From: Azospirillum soli
GTDB taxonomy: Bacteria > Pseudomonadota > Alphaproteobacteria > Azospirillales > Azospirillaceae
Length of the DNA stretch: 64,000 bases
Direction of reading: 5' to 3'
NCBI RefSeq assembly: GCF_017876165.1
Contig: NZ_JAGINQ010000018.1
Coordinates: 1-64,000, forward strand
Part shown: one piece after another, positions 26,102 to 34,551 of the stretch
Position numbering within the stretch: position 1 is the stretch's first letter
Layout: every line of letters starts with the position of its first letter
Program-made: the position numbers and the translations under genes
The notes under the pieces: generated by a model
What the model was told of the DNA's origin: nothing
Databases searched by the model: none
The model's input: the letters and a program-made list of their open reading frames with translations, nothing else

Positions 26102-27127
26102 TCAGCGCTGGCAGGTCTGGGCCAGATCCACCGCGCGGGCGTAAACCTTGCGCGCCGGCAGCCCCTGGCCCTCCAGCTCGCTCAGGTACGCCTCGGTGGC
26201 GCGGTCGAGGATGGGCTTCCAGGCCGGGTTCTTGGCACCGCCCTCGACCGTCACGATCTTGTGCCCGGCCTTGACCGCTTCCTCGCGGCCCAGACGGTCG
26301 AGTTCGTCGAAGTGTGCAGCGGCCTTGGCCGACCACGCCTTGCCCGAATTGTTGTCGATGACCTTCCGCAGGTCGGCGGGCAGCCCCTGGTAGACGTCCT
26401 TGTTCATGGTGATGACGAAGGACAGGGTGTAGAGGCCGATTTCGGTGTGGCTCTTGGCGAGTTCGTTGAGGCGGAAGGCGTGCACGCCCTCCCACGGCAG
26501 GGAAACGCCCTCGATGGTCCCGCGCTGCATGGACTGGTAGGACTCCGGCACCGGCATGCCGACCGGCTGGGACTTGGCCTCTTCCAGGATCTTGGCGACC
26601 ACGGCGGTCGGACGGCGGATGCGCAGGCCGGCGAGATCCTCGGGCGTCTGGACGACCTTGCCGGTGGTGTGCAGATTGCCCTGCCCGTGCGTGAACAGGA
26701 AGAGCGGGCGGGTGTCCTTGTACTCGTCGGCGATCAGGCCCTCGTCATAGAGGGACTGGATGATGCACGAACCATGAGCGGCGTTCTGAACGATGCCCGG
26801 CAGTTCCACGACCTGGGTCAGGGGGAAGCGGTTGGCGGTGTAGCCCTGGACCGTGGCGGTCATGTCGGCGATGCGGCTCTTGACCGCCTCGTACTGGGCC
26901 GGTGCCTTGGCCAGCGTCTGCGACGGGTAGATCTGGACGGCGATGCGCCCGTTGGACTCCTTGGCGACCGTGTCGGCCCAAGCCTGGAACAGGTCCTTCT
27001 GGGCCGCGGAGACAGCCGGCCAGAAGTGGGAAAAGCGGAGCGTGACATCGGCGGCGGCTTGGGCCGGCGCGGCGGCCCCATAGGCGATCGTGCAGGCGAC
27101 CGTCGCCAGAGCGAGCTTCTTGAGCAT
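26102..27127 (-). CDS. dctP: TRAP transporter periplasmic binding protein (DctP)
   Basis: 341 residues from ATG 27,127, preceded by a clear GGGAGG site seven bases away. A Sec signal peptide (MLKKLALATVACTIAYGAAA, cleavage near AQAA) leads into VTLRFSHFWPAVSAAQ. The family landmarks are YPSQTLAKAPAQYEAVKSRI, DLAGLRIRRPTAVVAKILEE and GTIEGVSLPWEGVHAFRLNE; the conserved Arg that binds the carboxylate is in the LRIRRP motif. Expected ligand: an organic acid, probably aromatic given the operon. It follows ligC by 59 bases. Confidence 0.92.
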   Translation of the reverse strand: MLKKLALATVACTIAYGAAAPAQAAADVTLRFSHFWPAVSAAQKDLFQAWADTVAKESNGRIAVQIYPSQTLAKAPAQYEAVKSRIADMTATVQGYTANRFPLTQVVELPGIVQNAAHGSCIIQSLYDEGLIADEYKDTRPLFLFTHGQGNLHTTGKVVQTPEDLAGLRIRRPTAVVAKILEEAKSQPVGMPVPESYQSMQRGTIEGVSLPWEGVHAFRLNELAKSHTEIGLYTLSFVITMNKDVYQGLPADLRKVIDNNSGKAWSAKAAAHFDELDRLGREEAVKAGHKIVTVEGGAKNPAWKPILDRATEAYLSELEGQGLPARKVYARAVDLAQTCQR

Positions 27128-27186
27128 TGATTGTCCTCCCGAGGATTTGTTGGTCGATGTTGTTGTTGGTCGAGATGCCGTTCGGC

Positions 27187-28140
27187 TCAGGCGTCCGCCT
27201 TCAGGCAGCGCTCCAGCCGGTCCAGCGTCTCCATGGCGGGCAGGCACTGGGCGACGCTGGCGTTGGGCTCGCGGCCCTCCTTGATGGCGCTGAAGAACTC
27301 GCGGTCGATCAGCTCGATCCCGTTGCTGGACACGGCGACGCCGCTCAGGTCGATGCGGTTGCCCTCACCGTCCTCAAGATCGTCGTAACGGGCGACGTAG
27401 GTCCCATTGTCGCAGATGTAGCGGAAGAAGGTGCCGAGCGGCCCCTTGTTGTTGAACGACAGCGACAGGGTGCAGACGGCCCCGGACGGCACCTTCATGC
27501 CGATGCTCATGTCCATGGCGATGCCGAGCTGCGGGTGCATCGGCCCCTGCAGCGCGAAGGCTTGCGACGCGGTCTCGCCGGTCTGGTACTGGAACAGGTC
27601 GACCGTGTGGCAGGCGTGGTGCCACAGCAGGTGGTCGGTCCACGTGCGCGGCTTGCCCAGCGCGTTCATGTTGGTGCGCCGGAAGAAATAGGTCTGGACG
27701 TCCATCTGCTGGATCGTCAGCTCGCCGGCCTTGATCCGGTTGCGGATCCACTGGTGGCTGGGGTTGAAGCGCCGGGTGTGGCCGGCCATGGCGACGAGCC
27801 CGGTGTTCTTCTGCACCTCCACCAGCCGCCGGGCGTCGGCGAGGGAGTCGGCCATGGGAATCTCGACGAGCACGTGCTTGCCGGCTTCCAGACATTGGAT
27901 GGCCTGGGAGGCGTGCACCGGCGTCGGGGTGGCGAGAATGACCGCCTCCACGTCGGTGCGCGCCAGGCTTTCGGCCAAATCCTTGGTGGCGTGCGGGATG
28001 CCGCGCTCCTTGGCGAAACCTTCGATATCGTCCGGCTCGCCGCCCACCACGGACACCACCTCGATGCCGTCGATGGCCGCAATGGCGTCCAGATGCTTGA
28101 TGCCGAAGGCGCCGGCGGCGCCGGCAACGCAGATCTTCAT
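27187..28140 (-). CDS. ligC: 4-carboxy-2-hydroxymuconate-6-semialdehyde dehydrogenase
   Basis: 317 residues of the Gfo/Idh/MocA type. NAD(P)-binding MKICVAGAAGAFGIKHLDAI, the family EKP-like motif as VEIPMADSLADA, and GLVAMAGHTRRFNPSHQWIR, IQQMDVQTYFFRRTNMNALG, LLWHHACHTVDLFQYQ and GTFFRYICDNGTYVARYDDL match Sphingobium LigC closely. The enzyme oxidises the ring-cleavage product (as its hemiacetal) to 2-pyrone-4,6-dicarboxylate, the LigI substrate. It starts 16 bases after ligB ends. Confidence 0.92.
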   Translation of the reverse strand: MKICVAGAAGAFGIKHLDAIAAIDGIEVVSVVGGEPDDIEGFAKERGIPHATKDLAESLARTDVEAVILATPTPVHASQAIQCLEAGKHVLVEIPMADSLADARRLVEVQKNTGLVAMAGHTRRFNPSHQWIRNRIKAGELTIQQMDVQTYFFRRTNMNALGKPRTWTDHLLWHHACHTVDLFQYQTGETASQAFALQGPMHPQLGIAMDMSIGMKVPSGAVCTLSLSFNNKGPLGTFFRYICDNGTYVARYDDLEDGEGNRIDLSGVAVSSNGIELIDREFFSAIKEGREPNASVAQCLPAMETLDRLERCLKADA

Positions 28141-28156
28141 GGTGTGGAACTCCTGC

Positions 28157-29002
28157 TCACTCACGCTCGCATTCGAGGACAAGGTGGCCGACCGCCGTGT
28201 TGGAGGCCGGCACATGATAGTGGCGGTGCCGCTGGCGCACCGGACCGCCCAGCGCGCCGCGCATGACCAGCCACATGACCAGCTCGATGCCCTCCGAACC
28301 CGCCTCGCGCAGATACTCGACGTGGGGGATGGCGGCGGCGGCCTCCGGATCCGAGACCAGAAGGTCGAGGAAGCGGTTGTCGAACTCCGGATTGATCAGA
28401 CCGGCCCGCTGGGCCTGGAGCTGGTGCGACATGCCGCCGGTGCCGAAGACGACCACCTTCAGGTCGCGCGGGAAGCTTTGCACCGCGCGGCGGATGGCGC
28501 GGCCGAGGTTCAGGCAGCGGTTGCCGGTCGGCGGCGGGTACTGGACGACGTTGACGGCCAGCGGAATGACCGGGCACGGCCACGCGTCGGGCTGGCCGAA
28601 CATCAGCGACAGCGGCACGGTCAGGCCGTGATCGACCTCCATCTTGTTGACGATGGTCAGGTCGAACTCGTCCAGAATGACCGACTGGGCGATGTGCCAG
28701 GCAAGCTCCGGATGCCCCTTCACGACCGGCACCGGCCGGGCGCCCCACCCTTCGTCGGCGGGCGCGTAATCGGCCGCGCAACCCAGCGCGAAGGTCGGGA
28801 TGACCTCCATGGAGAAGGCCGTGGCGTGGTCGTTGTAGACGACGATGGCGACGTCCGGCTTCAGGTCGGCGATCCACTGGCGCGACGGCTCGAAACCGGC
28901 GAAAAGCGGCTTCCAATAGGGGTCGTCGGTCTTGCCCTGGTCGATGGCGACGCCGATCGCCGGCACGTGGGAGGTCGCGACCCCGGCGACGATCTTAGCC
29001 AT
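28157..29002 (-). CDS. ligB: Protocatechuate 4,5-dioxygenase beta subunit, copy 1
   Basis: 281 residues. The Fe(II) ligands are His12 (ATSHVPAIG), His59 (YNDHATAF) and Glu240 (GSEGIELVMWLVMRGAL), with catalytic His193 in GTGGMSHQLQAQR. This is a complete LigB catalytic subunit of class III extradiol dioxygenases. It overlaps the dehydrogenase-LigA fusion by eight bases (ATGGCTAA), so its alpha partner is presumably the LigA domain of that fusion. It differs from the second copy at 34,916 in many positions, so the two enzymes may prefer different substrates, for instance protocatechuate and 3-O-methylgallate. Confidence 0.92.
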   Translation of the reverse strand: MAKIVAGVATSHVPAIGVAIDQGKTDDPYWKPLFAGFEPSRQWIADLKPDVAIVVYNDHATAFSMEVIPTFALGCAADYAPADEGWGARPVPVVKGHPELAWHIAQSVILDEFDLTIVNKMEVDHGLTVPLSLMFGQPDAWPCPVIPLAVNVVQYPPPTGNRCLNLGRAIRRAVQSFPRDLKVVVFGTGGMSHQLQAQRAGLINPEFDNRFLDLLVSDPEAAAAIPHVEYLREAGSEGIELVMWLVMRGALGGPVRQRHRHYHVPASNTAVGHLVLECERE

Positions 29003-30293
29003 TGCCCCATTCCTTCTTGCTGCGGTTGCCGGCGATGGGCCGTCCGCCGCCCAGCATCATCGCGCGGTAATCGTCCTCGCTGACGCCAGTCATGCGGGCG
29101 GCGAGCTGCTGGAAGTTGATGCCGTCGGTCGCCGCCAGCTTGGACGTGTAATAGATGTTTCCACCCAGCCGGAGCATCTCGTTCCAGTCGCGCGCGAGGA
29201 CGGCGCGCTTCTGCTCCTCCGTCATGGGAAAGCGGTTCAGGTAGCCTTCCTCGTCGGCCTTGAAGGCCTCGCGGTTGGCGGCGTGCCGCAGCGACATGCA
29301 GAACATGTTCAGGTGGTAGCCTTGCCGCGACTGCTCCGCGTCGAAGACGAAGGTGCCGGGGATGTCGGCGTATTCCGGCGCCGGAACCGGAGCGGGGGCC
29401 GGCTGGTGTCCCAGCGCTTCCAGAGCCATGTCGGCGCGGGCCCGGTAATCGCCGTTGCCGGCGTCGAGCTTGAGGTCGCCCATGCGCTGCTGCCACTCGA
29501 CGGTGGCCGAGGCCATGTCATTGGGCAGGCCCAGTTCGGCGACGGTCAACGCCACCTCGCGCATTTCGGCGGCGCGGCGGACGCCGTGGGTCATCGACCG
29601 CTCCAGCATGTAGGCCGCCTTCGCCTTGAAATCGAAACCTGGGAAGGTGACGTCGAGGGAATCCAGCACCACCTCGTCCACGCCGGCCTTGCGCCCGGCC
29701 AGAACGCATTCGGCGAACAGCGCCTCCATTCCCTTCATCATGATGGAGCGGATCATCTTGATCGACGACGCCGTGCCGACCGGACCTTCGGCAGTCTCCG
29801 GCGCCATCTCCAGCGCGCGGAGCCGCTCGACCGCCGGCCCGGCATGCTCGCCGCTGACCAGCAGGGGTGTCCTGTGCCGCTTGGGATGCACGGGCGCCAT
29901 AACCGCGAGATCGACGTAGCGTCCGCGCCCCGCCGCCTCGACCGCCTGGGCCGAGCGCCGCTTGGTGCCCGGCGCGCACGAGTTGCCGTCGAGGAACAGG
30001 GCGCCTTCAGCCAGCAGCGGTGCCGCGGCGGCCGCCGCCTTGGCCGCCTGATCGGCGGTGACCAGCGAGAAAACCAGTTCGGCGCCGTCCAGCGCCTCGG
30101 CCAGGGTCTTGCACCCGGTCACGCCGGCGCGCTGGTAATCGGCGGCTTTCGCGGCGCGCACCGCCTCGTCGGGGTGGTCGGTCTTGATGTCGTAGGCCCT
30201 GACGGCGGCGGCGCCCCCGGCGCCCCAGCCGGAGACGAAGGCCGAAGCCGCTTCGCCAAAGCCGATGAAGGCTATTCGCAACAGGTCGGGCAT
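28995..30293 (-). CDS. Fusion: NAD(P)-binding DUF1932 dehydrogenase + LigA alpha subunit
   Basis: 432 residues. Residues 1-~170 are a Rossmann domain of the 6-phosphogluconate/3-hydroxyisobutyrate dehydrogenase type (LRIAFIGFGEAASAFVSGWG), followed by a helical DUF1932-like domain (GTASSIKMIRSIMMKGMEAL, FDFKAKAAYMLERSMTHGVR). An Ala/Pro linker (PAPAPVPAP, ~297-306) leads to residues 307-432, a complete LigA: GYHLNMFCMSLRHAANREAF, RDWNEMLRLGGNIYYTSKLA. No frameshift is involved. A GGAAG site precedes ATG 30,293. The dehydrogenase substrate is unknown; physical coupling suggests it acts on a substrate or product of ring cleavage (inference). Confidence 0.88.
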   Translation of the reverse strand: MPDLLRIAFIGFGEAASAFVSGWGAGGAAAVRAYDIKTDHPDEAVRAAKAADYQRAGVTGCKTLAEALDGAELVFSLVTADQAAKAAAAAAPLLAEGALFLDGNSCAPGTKRRSAQAVEAAGRGRYVDLAVMAPVHPKRHRTPLLVSGEHAGPAVERLRALEMAPETAEGPVGTASSIKMIRSIMMKGMEALFAECVLAGRKAGVDEVVLDSLDVTFPGFDFKAKAAYMLERSMTHGVRRAAEMREVALTVAELGLPNDMASATVEWQQRMGDLKLDAGNGDYRARADMALEALGHQPAPAPVPAPEYADIPGTFVFDAEQSRQGYHLNMFCMSLRHAANREAFKADEEGYLNRFPMTEEQKRAVLARDWNEMLRLGGNIYYTSKLAATDGINFQQLAARMTGVSEDDYRAMMLGGGRPIAGNRSKKEWGNG

Positions 30294-30396
30294 GAGCTTC
30301 CGCAATCCGGTTCCGTTCCATGGGGCGCGTGCCACGCCCCGCTTAAGGACCGTTTATCACCAGCCCGCATAAAGCCGATATTGATTGCCGTCCCCC

Positions 30397-30417
30397 GCTA
30401 TTCATTTTTTGAATAGC
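30397..30417. promoter_or_regulatory. LysR-type operator candidate or terminator upstream of the aromatic operon
   Basis: GCTATTCA (30,397-30,404) and TGAATAGC (30,410-30,417) form a perfect 8-bp palindrome around TTTTT. The core ATTCA-N5-TGAAT contains the T-N11-A pattern of LysR-type boxes. It sits 104 bases upstream of the fusion-gene start and 12 bases past the stop of the LysR gene, so it can be the operator of the ten-gene operon, a terminator for lysR, or both. Confidence 0.45.
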
Positions 30418-30428
30418 CTTGCGGCGGA

Positions 30429-31652
30429 TCAGGCCGCGTGGATCACCCGACCTGCCTCTTTGAGCAGCGAAATGAAGCGCGCCTGCGCGGCGGTCGGGCG
30501 CCAATCCCGGCGGACGGTCAGGCCGATGGGGCGTGCGGTGTGGGGCAGTTTGAAGGGCAGCGGAGCGAGCAGCCCCCACTGCATCTCGTGGCGGATCTGG
30601 TGCAGCGAAATGAGGGTCAGTCGGTCGCTGGCCGTCAGCAGCCCGCGGATGAGGTTGATGGCGCCGGTCTCGATGAGGCTGCGCGGGAGAGCCACCCCGG
30701 CATCGGCGAAAAGCTGCTCGAAATGGGCGCGCGTCGGCGTCCCCCGCCGGGGCACGACCCAGTCGCAACGCGCAATGTCCGCGATGCCGATCTGACCTCT
30801 CTGCGAAAGGGGATGGCCAACCCGCGCCACCACGGCCAGCGGGTCGTTGAACAGACTTTCCTGCACCACGTCGTCGATGGGCACCGGGTTGCGCAGCGCC
30901 CCCACCAGCAGATCGAGGTCGCCCTGCCGCAGGCCGTGGAGCAGGTCCTCGTAAGGGCCGTCCACCACCTCCACACGCGCCTCCGGCCGTTCGCGCAGCA
31001 GCGCGTTGATCGCCGTGGGCAGGAGAAAGGTGCGCGCCAGCGGCATGGCGCCGATGACCAGCCGCCCGGAGTCCGCCGTCTTCCAGTCCGCCAGCTCCTC
31101 CAGCCCCATGTCGTACTCGACCAGGGCCAGCTTCGCCTGCATGACCAGCACGTCGGCCGGGCGCGTCAGGGCGATGCCGCGGCTGACCTTCTCGAACAGC
31201 GGCACGTCGGCGAGGTGCTCCAACTCCCGCGCGGCGCGGTGCAGCGCCGGCTGGGAAATGCCGACGGAACGCGCGGCCAAGCTGAAGTTCCGCGCGTCGG
31301 CGATGGCGATCAGCGCCCGGAGCTGCACGCCCGTCAGCATCTGATCCAGGTTCTGGGCGGGCCGAGCGCCACGGCGCCCCGCGGACCGCAGCACCTCGCC
31401 CACGCCGGATTGCAGGTAGCGCAGCATGCGTTCCACCCGGTCGTGGAACAGGCGTCCGGGCTCCGTCAGGAACACCCCGTCGGGGCGCCGGTCGAACAGC
31501 GTGACGCCCAGCGTCTTTTCCATCTTGGCGATGGCCTGGGTAATCGCCGGCTGCGAGATGAACACCTGCCGCGAAGCGGCGCTGATGCTCTGGCTCTGGG
31601 CCACGGCGTGAAACGCCCGAAGATGGCGGAGATTGGGAATCTCTCTATTCAT
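30429..31652 (-). CDS. LysR-type regulator with two tandem HTH domains
   Basis: 407 residues, about 100 longer than usual. Residues 7-66 are a LysR winged HTH (LRAFHAVAQSQSISAASRQV, FISQPAITQAIAKMEKTLGV). A second complete one occupies 109-166 (LRALIAIADARNFSLAARSV, GISQPALHRAARELEHLADV). An effector-binding domain follows from ~193 (RLVIGAMPLARTFLLPTAIN). It lies between the two divergent ring-cleavage operons and probably controls both in response to protocatechuate, gallate or an intermediate (inference). The recalled Sphingobium and Pseudomonas regulators of these pathways have one HTH. Confidence 0.88.
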   Translation of the reverse strand: MNREIPNLRHLRAFHAVAQSQSISAASRQVFISQPAITQAIAKMEKTLGVTLFDRRPDGVFLTEPGRLFHDRVERMLRYLQSGVGEVLRSAGRRGARPAQNLDQMLTGVQLRALIAIADARNFSLAARSVGISQPALHRAARELEHLADVPLFEKVSRGIALTRPADVLVMQAKLALVEYDMGLEELADWKTADSGRLVIGAMPLARTFLLPTAINALLRERPEARVEVVDGPYEDLLHGLRQGDLDLLVGALRNPVPIDDVVQESLFNDPLAVVARVGHPLSQRGQIGIADIARCDWVVPRRGTPTRAHFEQLFADAGVALPRSLIETGAINLIRGLLTASDRLTLISLHQIRHEMQWGLLAPLPFKLPHTARPIGLTVRRDWRPTAAQARFISLLKEAGRVIHAA

Positions 31653-31685
31653 TCGATCGCTCCGCTGCGGTGCAACAAACTCGCC

Positions 31686-31702
31686 TATAGCAAAATCTTA
31701 TA
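31686..31702. promoter_or_regulatory. LysR-type operator candidate in the lysR-ligK divergent region
   Basis: TATA (31,686-31,689) and TATA (31,699-31,702) flank GCAAAATCT, an imperfect dyad inside a short AT-rich patch of the 228-base region between the LysR gene and ligK. LysR-type regulators commonly bind such interrupted dyads. I see no convincing -35/-10 pair, so this is suggestive only. Confidence 0.3.
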
Positions 31703-31880
31703 CGAAGGGCGGGAGTTTGAAATAGAAATCGGGGGAGGCGTACGGGATGCTGGCGTGGAAGACGGCCCCGTCCGCCGGGCTCACGCCCGGCGCATCCTGC
31801 AGATCGGCACCGCACGGATGCCATCGCCCTGCACCGGAAGAAGGGCCACGAAGCCACCCCCGTAGCGCGGATCAAGTGTG

Positions 31881-32552
31881 ATGAACGTCGTTGTCCAGAA
31901 CATCGAGCGGGCCGACCCCAGCGTGATCGCCGGTCTGGCCGAATGCGGGGTCGCCGCGGTGCACGAGGCGCAGGGCCGCACCGGCTTGCTCGCCTCCTAC
32001 ATGCGTCCGATCTATCCGGGCGCGCAGGTGGCGGGCTCCGCCCTCACCATTTCCGCGGCACCCTGCGACAACTGGATGGCGCATGTCGCCATCGAGCAGC
32101 TGAAGCCCGGCGACATCCTGGTGCTCGCCCCGACCTCGCCGTCGGACGCCGGCTACTTCGGCGACCTGCTCGCCACCTCCGCCCAGGCGCGCGGCTGCGC
32201 CGGGCTGGTGATTGACGCCGGCGTGCGCGACATCCGCACCCTGACCGACATGGGCTTCCCCGTCTGGTCCAAGGCGGTCTGCGCCCAGGGCACGGTGAAG
32301 GAGACACTGGGCTCGGTCAATGTCCCGATCGTCTGCGCGGGCGCCCACATCGAGGCGGGCGACGTCATCGTCGCCGATGACGACGGCGTCTGCGTGGTGC
32401 GCCGCGCCGAAGCCGCCGAGGTGCTGAAGAAGGCGCAGGCCCGCATCGCCAAGGAAGAGGAAAAGCGCGCCCGCTTGGCGGCCGGCGAACTGGGGCTGGA
32501 CATCTACGACATGCGCGGCCGCCTCGCCGAGAAGGGGCTGAAGTATGTCTGA
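31881..32552 (+). CDS. ligK: 4-carboxy-4-hydroxy-2-oxoadipate aldolase / oxaloacetate decarboxylase
   Basis: 223 residues from ATG 31,881 (a GTG one codon earlier is possible). This is an RraA-fold class II aldolase: GGxxG-like VAGSALTISAAPCDNWMAHV, the metal/substrate region AGLVIDAGVRDIRTLTDMGF and GDVIVADDDGVCVVRRAEAA. Its length and motifs match LigK/GalC/ProA, which splits the aldol to pyruvate and oxaloacetate and also decarboxylates oxaloacetate. It opens the plus-strand operon and overlaps the next gene by eight bases. Confidence 0.92.
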   Translation: MNVVVQNIERADPSVIAGLAECGVAAVHEAQGRTGLLASYMRPIYPGAQVAGSALTISAAPCDNWMAHVAIEQLKPGDILVLAPTSPSDAGYFGDLLATSAQARGCAGLVIDAGVRDIRTLTDMGFPVWSKAVCAQGTVKETLGSVNVPIVCAGAHIEAGDVIVADDDGVCVVRRAEAAEVLKKAQARIAKEEEKRARLAAGELGLDIYDMRGRLAEKGLKYV

Positions 32553-33603
32553 CGGGATCCGCTGCATGTGGATGCGCGGCGGCACGTCCAAGGGGGGCTA
32601 CTTCCTGGCCGAGGACCTGCCGGCGGACCCCGCCATTCGCGACGCTTTCCTGCTGCGGGCTATGGGCTCGCCCGACCCGCGTCAGATCGACGGCATGGGC
32701 GGCGCCGATCCGCTCACCTCCAAAGTCGCGGTGGTGCGCCGGTCCGAGCGGCCCGGCGTGGACGTGGACTACCTGTTCCTCCAGGTCTTCGTCGACCGGC
32801 CGGTCGTCACCGACGCGCAGAACTGCGGCAACATCCTGGCGGGCGTCGGCCCCTTCGCCATCGAGCGCGGGCTCGTCGCCGCGCGCGACGGCGAGACGCC
32901 GGTGACCATCTTCATGGAAAACACCGGGCAGGTGGCGCTGGCGCTGGTGCCGACGCCCGGCGGCGAGGTGAGCTACCGGGGCGAGGCGCGCATCGATGGC
33001 GTGCCGGGCACGGCGGCACCGATTCCGGTGGAGTTCCGGGACACGGCGGGTTCCTCCTGCGGCGCGCTGCTGCCCACCGGCAACGCGGTGGACGAGATCG
33101 ACGGCGTGCCCGTCACCTGCATCGACAACGGCATGCCGGTGGTGGTGCTGCGTGCCGATCACCTGGGCATCCGCGGCGACGAGAGCCGCGAGGAGCTGGA
33201 CGCGAACGAGGCCCTGAAGGCACGGCTGGAGTCCATCCGCCTGAAAGCCGGGCCGCTGATGAATCTCGGCGATGTGCGGGACAAATCGGTGCCGAAGATG
33301 ACGCTGGTCAGCGCGCCACGCAACGGCGGCGCCATTTCGACCCGCAGCTTCATCCCGCACCGCTGCCATGCGTCGATCGGCGTGCTGGGCGCGGTGAGCG
33401 TCGCCACCGCCTGCGCGTTGCCCGGCTCGCCCGCCGCCGCGCTCGCCGTGCTGCCCGAGGGGCTGCGCAAGAGCCTCAGCATCGAGCACCCCACCGGTGA
33501 GATGACGGTGGTGCTGGAAACCGACGCGGCGGGCGCGGTAACCCGTGCCGCCATCCTGCGCACGGCGCGCAAGCTGTTCGACGGCGTCGTCTTCGCCGAC
33601 TAA
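32545..33603 (+). CDS. galD: 4-oxalomesaconate tautomerase (PrpF family)
   Basis: 352 residues: IRCMWMRGGTSKGGYFLAED, the DapF-like active-site loop AQNCGNILAGVGPFAIE and GAISTRSFIPHRCHASIGVL, all typical of PrpF/GalD/LigU proteins. The enzyme interconverts 4-oxalomesaconate forms between dioxygenase or PDC-hydrolase products and the LigJ hydratase substrate. Sphingobium LigU and Pseudomonas GalD belong to this family and sequence alone does not settle which isomerisation dominates. It is translationally coupled to ligK. Confidence 0.88.
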   Translation: MSDGIRCMWMRGGTSKGGYFLAEDLPADPAIRDAFLLRAMGSPDPRQIDGMGGADPLTSKVAVVRRSERPGVDVDYLFLQVFVDRPVVTDAQNCGNILAGVGPFAIERGLVAARDGETPVTIFMENTGQVALALVPTPGGEVSYRGEARIDGVPGTAAPIPVEFRDTAGSSCGALLPTGNAVDEIDGVPVTCIDNGMPVVVLRADHLGIRGDESREELDANEALKARLESIRLKAGPLMNLGDVRDKSVPKMTLVSAPRNGGAISTRSFIPHRCHASIGVLGAVSVATACALPGSPAAALAVLPEGLRKSLSIEHPTGEMTVVLETDAAGAVTRAAILRTARKLFDGVVFAD

Positions 33604-33615
33604 GAAGGAAGCACC

Positions 33616-34485
33616 ATGGACGCCGATTACCTGCCCTTTCACCCGAACCCGAGCAAGCCGGCCTACAGCCCGCCGCCGGGGGCGGTGGATGCCCACTGCC
33701 ACGTCTTCGGCCCAGCCGAACGGTTCCCCTATGCGCCCGAGCGCAAATACACCCCCTGCGACGCGCCCAAGGAGACGCTGTTCGCGCTGCGCGACTTCCT
33801 AGGGTTCGAGCGCAATGTGATCGTCCAGGCGACCTGCCATGGCAAGGACAACCGGGCGCTGGTGGATGCGCTGAAGGCATCGAACGGGCTGGCGCGCGGT
33901 GTCGCCTCTGTCGGCCCGAGCGTGACCGAAGCCCAATTGCAGGAACTGCACGAGGCCGGCGTGCGCGGTGTGCGCTTCAACTTCGTCAAGCGTCTGGTGG
34001 ACGCCACGCCCAAGGAGGTGTTCCTGGGCATCGCCGACCGGATCGCCACGCTCGGCTGGCACATCGTCGTCTATTTCGAGGCGCAGGATCTGGAGGGGCT
34101 GATCCCCTTCCTGAAGCAGTTGCCGACCACGGTCGTCATCGACCACATGGGCCGCCCGGGCGTCGCCAAGGGCGTCGAGCACCCCGACTTCCAACGATTC
34201 ATCGCGCTGATGGAGGATCCGAAGTTCTGGAGCAAGGTGAGTTGCCCGGAACGCCTCAGCGTCAGCGGACCGCCGACCTATGACGACGTCGTGCCCTTCG
34301 CGCGCACGCTGGTCGAGCGGTTCCCCGACCGCGTGCTGTGGGGCACCGACTGGCCTCATCCGAACATGAAGTCCCACATGCCCGACGACGGCGAGCTGAC
34401 CGACGTCATCCCCCGCATCGCCCCGACGCCGGCGTTGCAGACCGCCCTGCTGGTCGACAATCCGATGAGGCTGTACTGGTCCTGA
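33616..34485 (+). CDS. ligI: 2-pyrone-4,6-dicarboxylate hydrolase
   Basis: 289 residues of the amidohydrolase superfamily: DAHCHVFGPAERFPYAPERK (His27, His29), FNFVKRLVDATP, VIDHMGRPGVAKG, WSKVSCPERLSVSGPPTYDD and the C-terminal Asp in LWGTDWPHPNMKSHMPDDGE. These match LigI, a metal-independent lactonase that opens the pyrone made by LigC. A GGAAG-type site precedes the ATG, 12 bases after galD. Confidence 0.92.
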   Translation: MDADYLPFHPNPSKPAYSPPPGAVDAHCHVFGPAERFPYAPERKYTPCDAPKETLFALRDFLGFERNVIVQATCHGKDNRALVDALKASNGLARGVASVGPSVTEAQLQELHEAGVRGVRFNFVKRLVDATPKEVFLGIADRIATLGWHIVVYFEAQDLEGLIPFLKQLPTTVVIDHMGRPGVAKGVEHPDFQRFIALMEDPKFWSKVSCPERLSVSGPPTYDDVVPFARTLVERFPDRVLWGTDWPHPNMKSHMPDDGELTDVIPRIAPTPALQTALLVDNPMRLYWS

Positions 34486-34551
34486 GAACGGGACCGAGCC
34501 AAGAAAAGCATAAAGGCTAGAGACAAAAATAAAGACCCCGAGGAGGATTCC

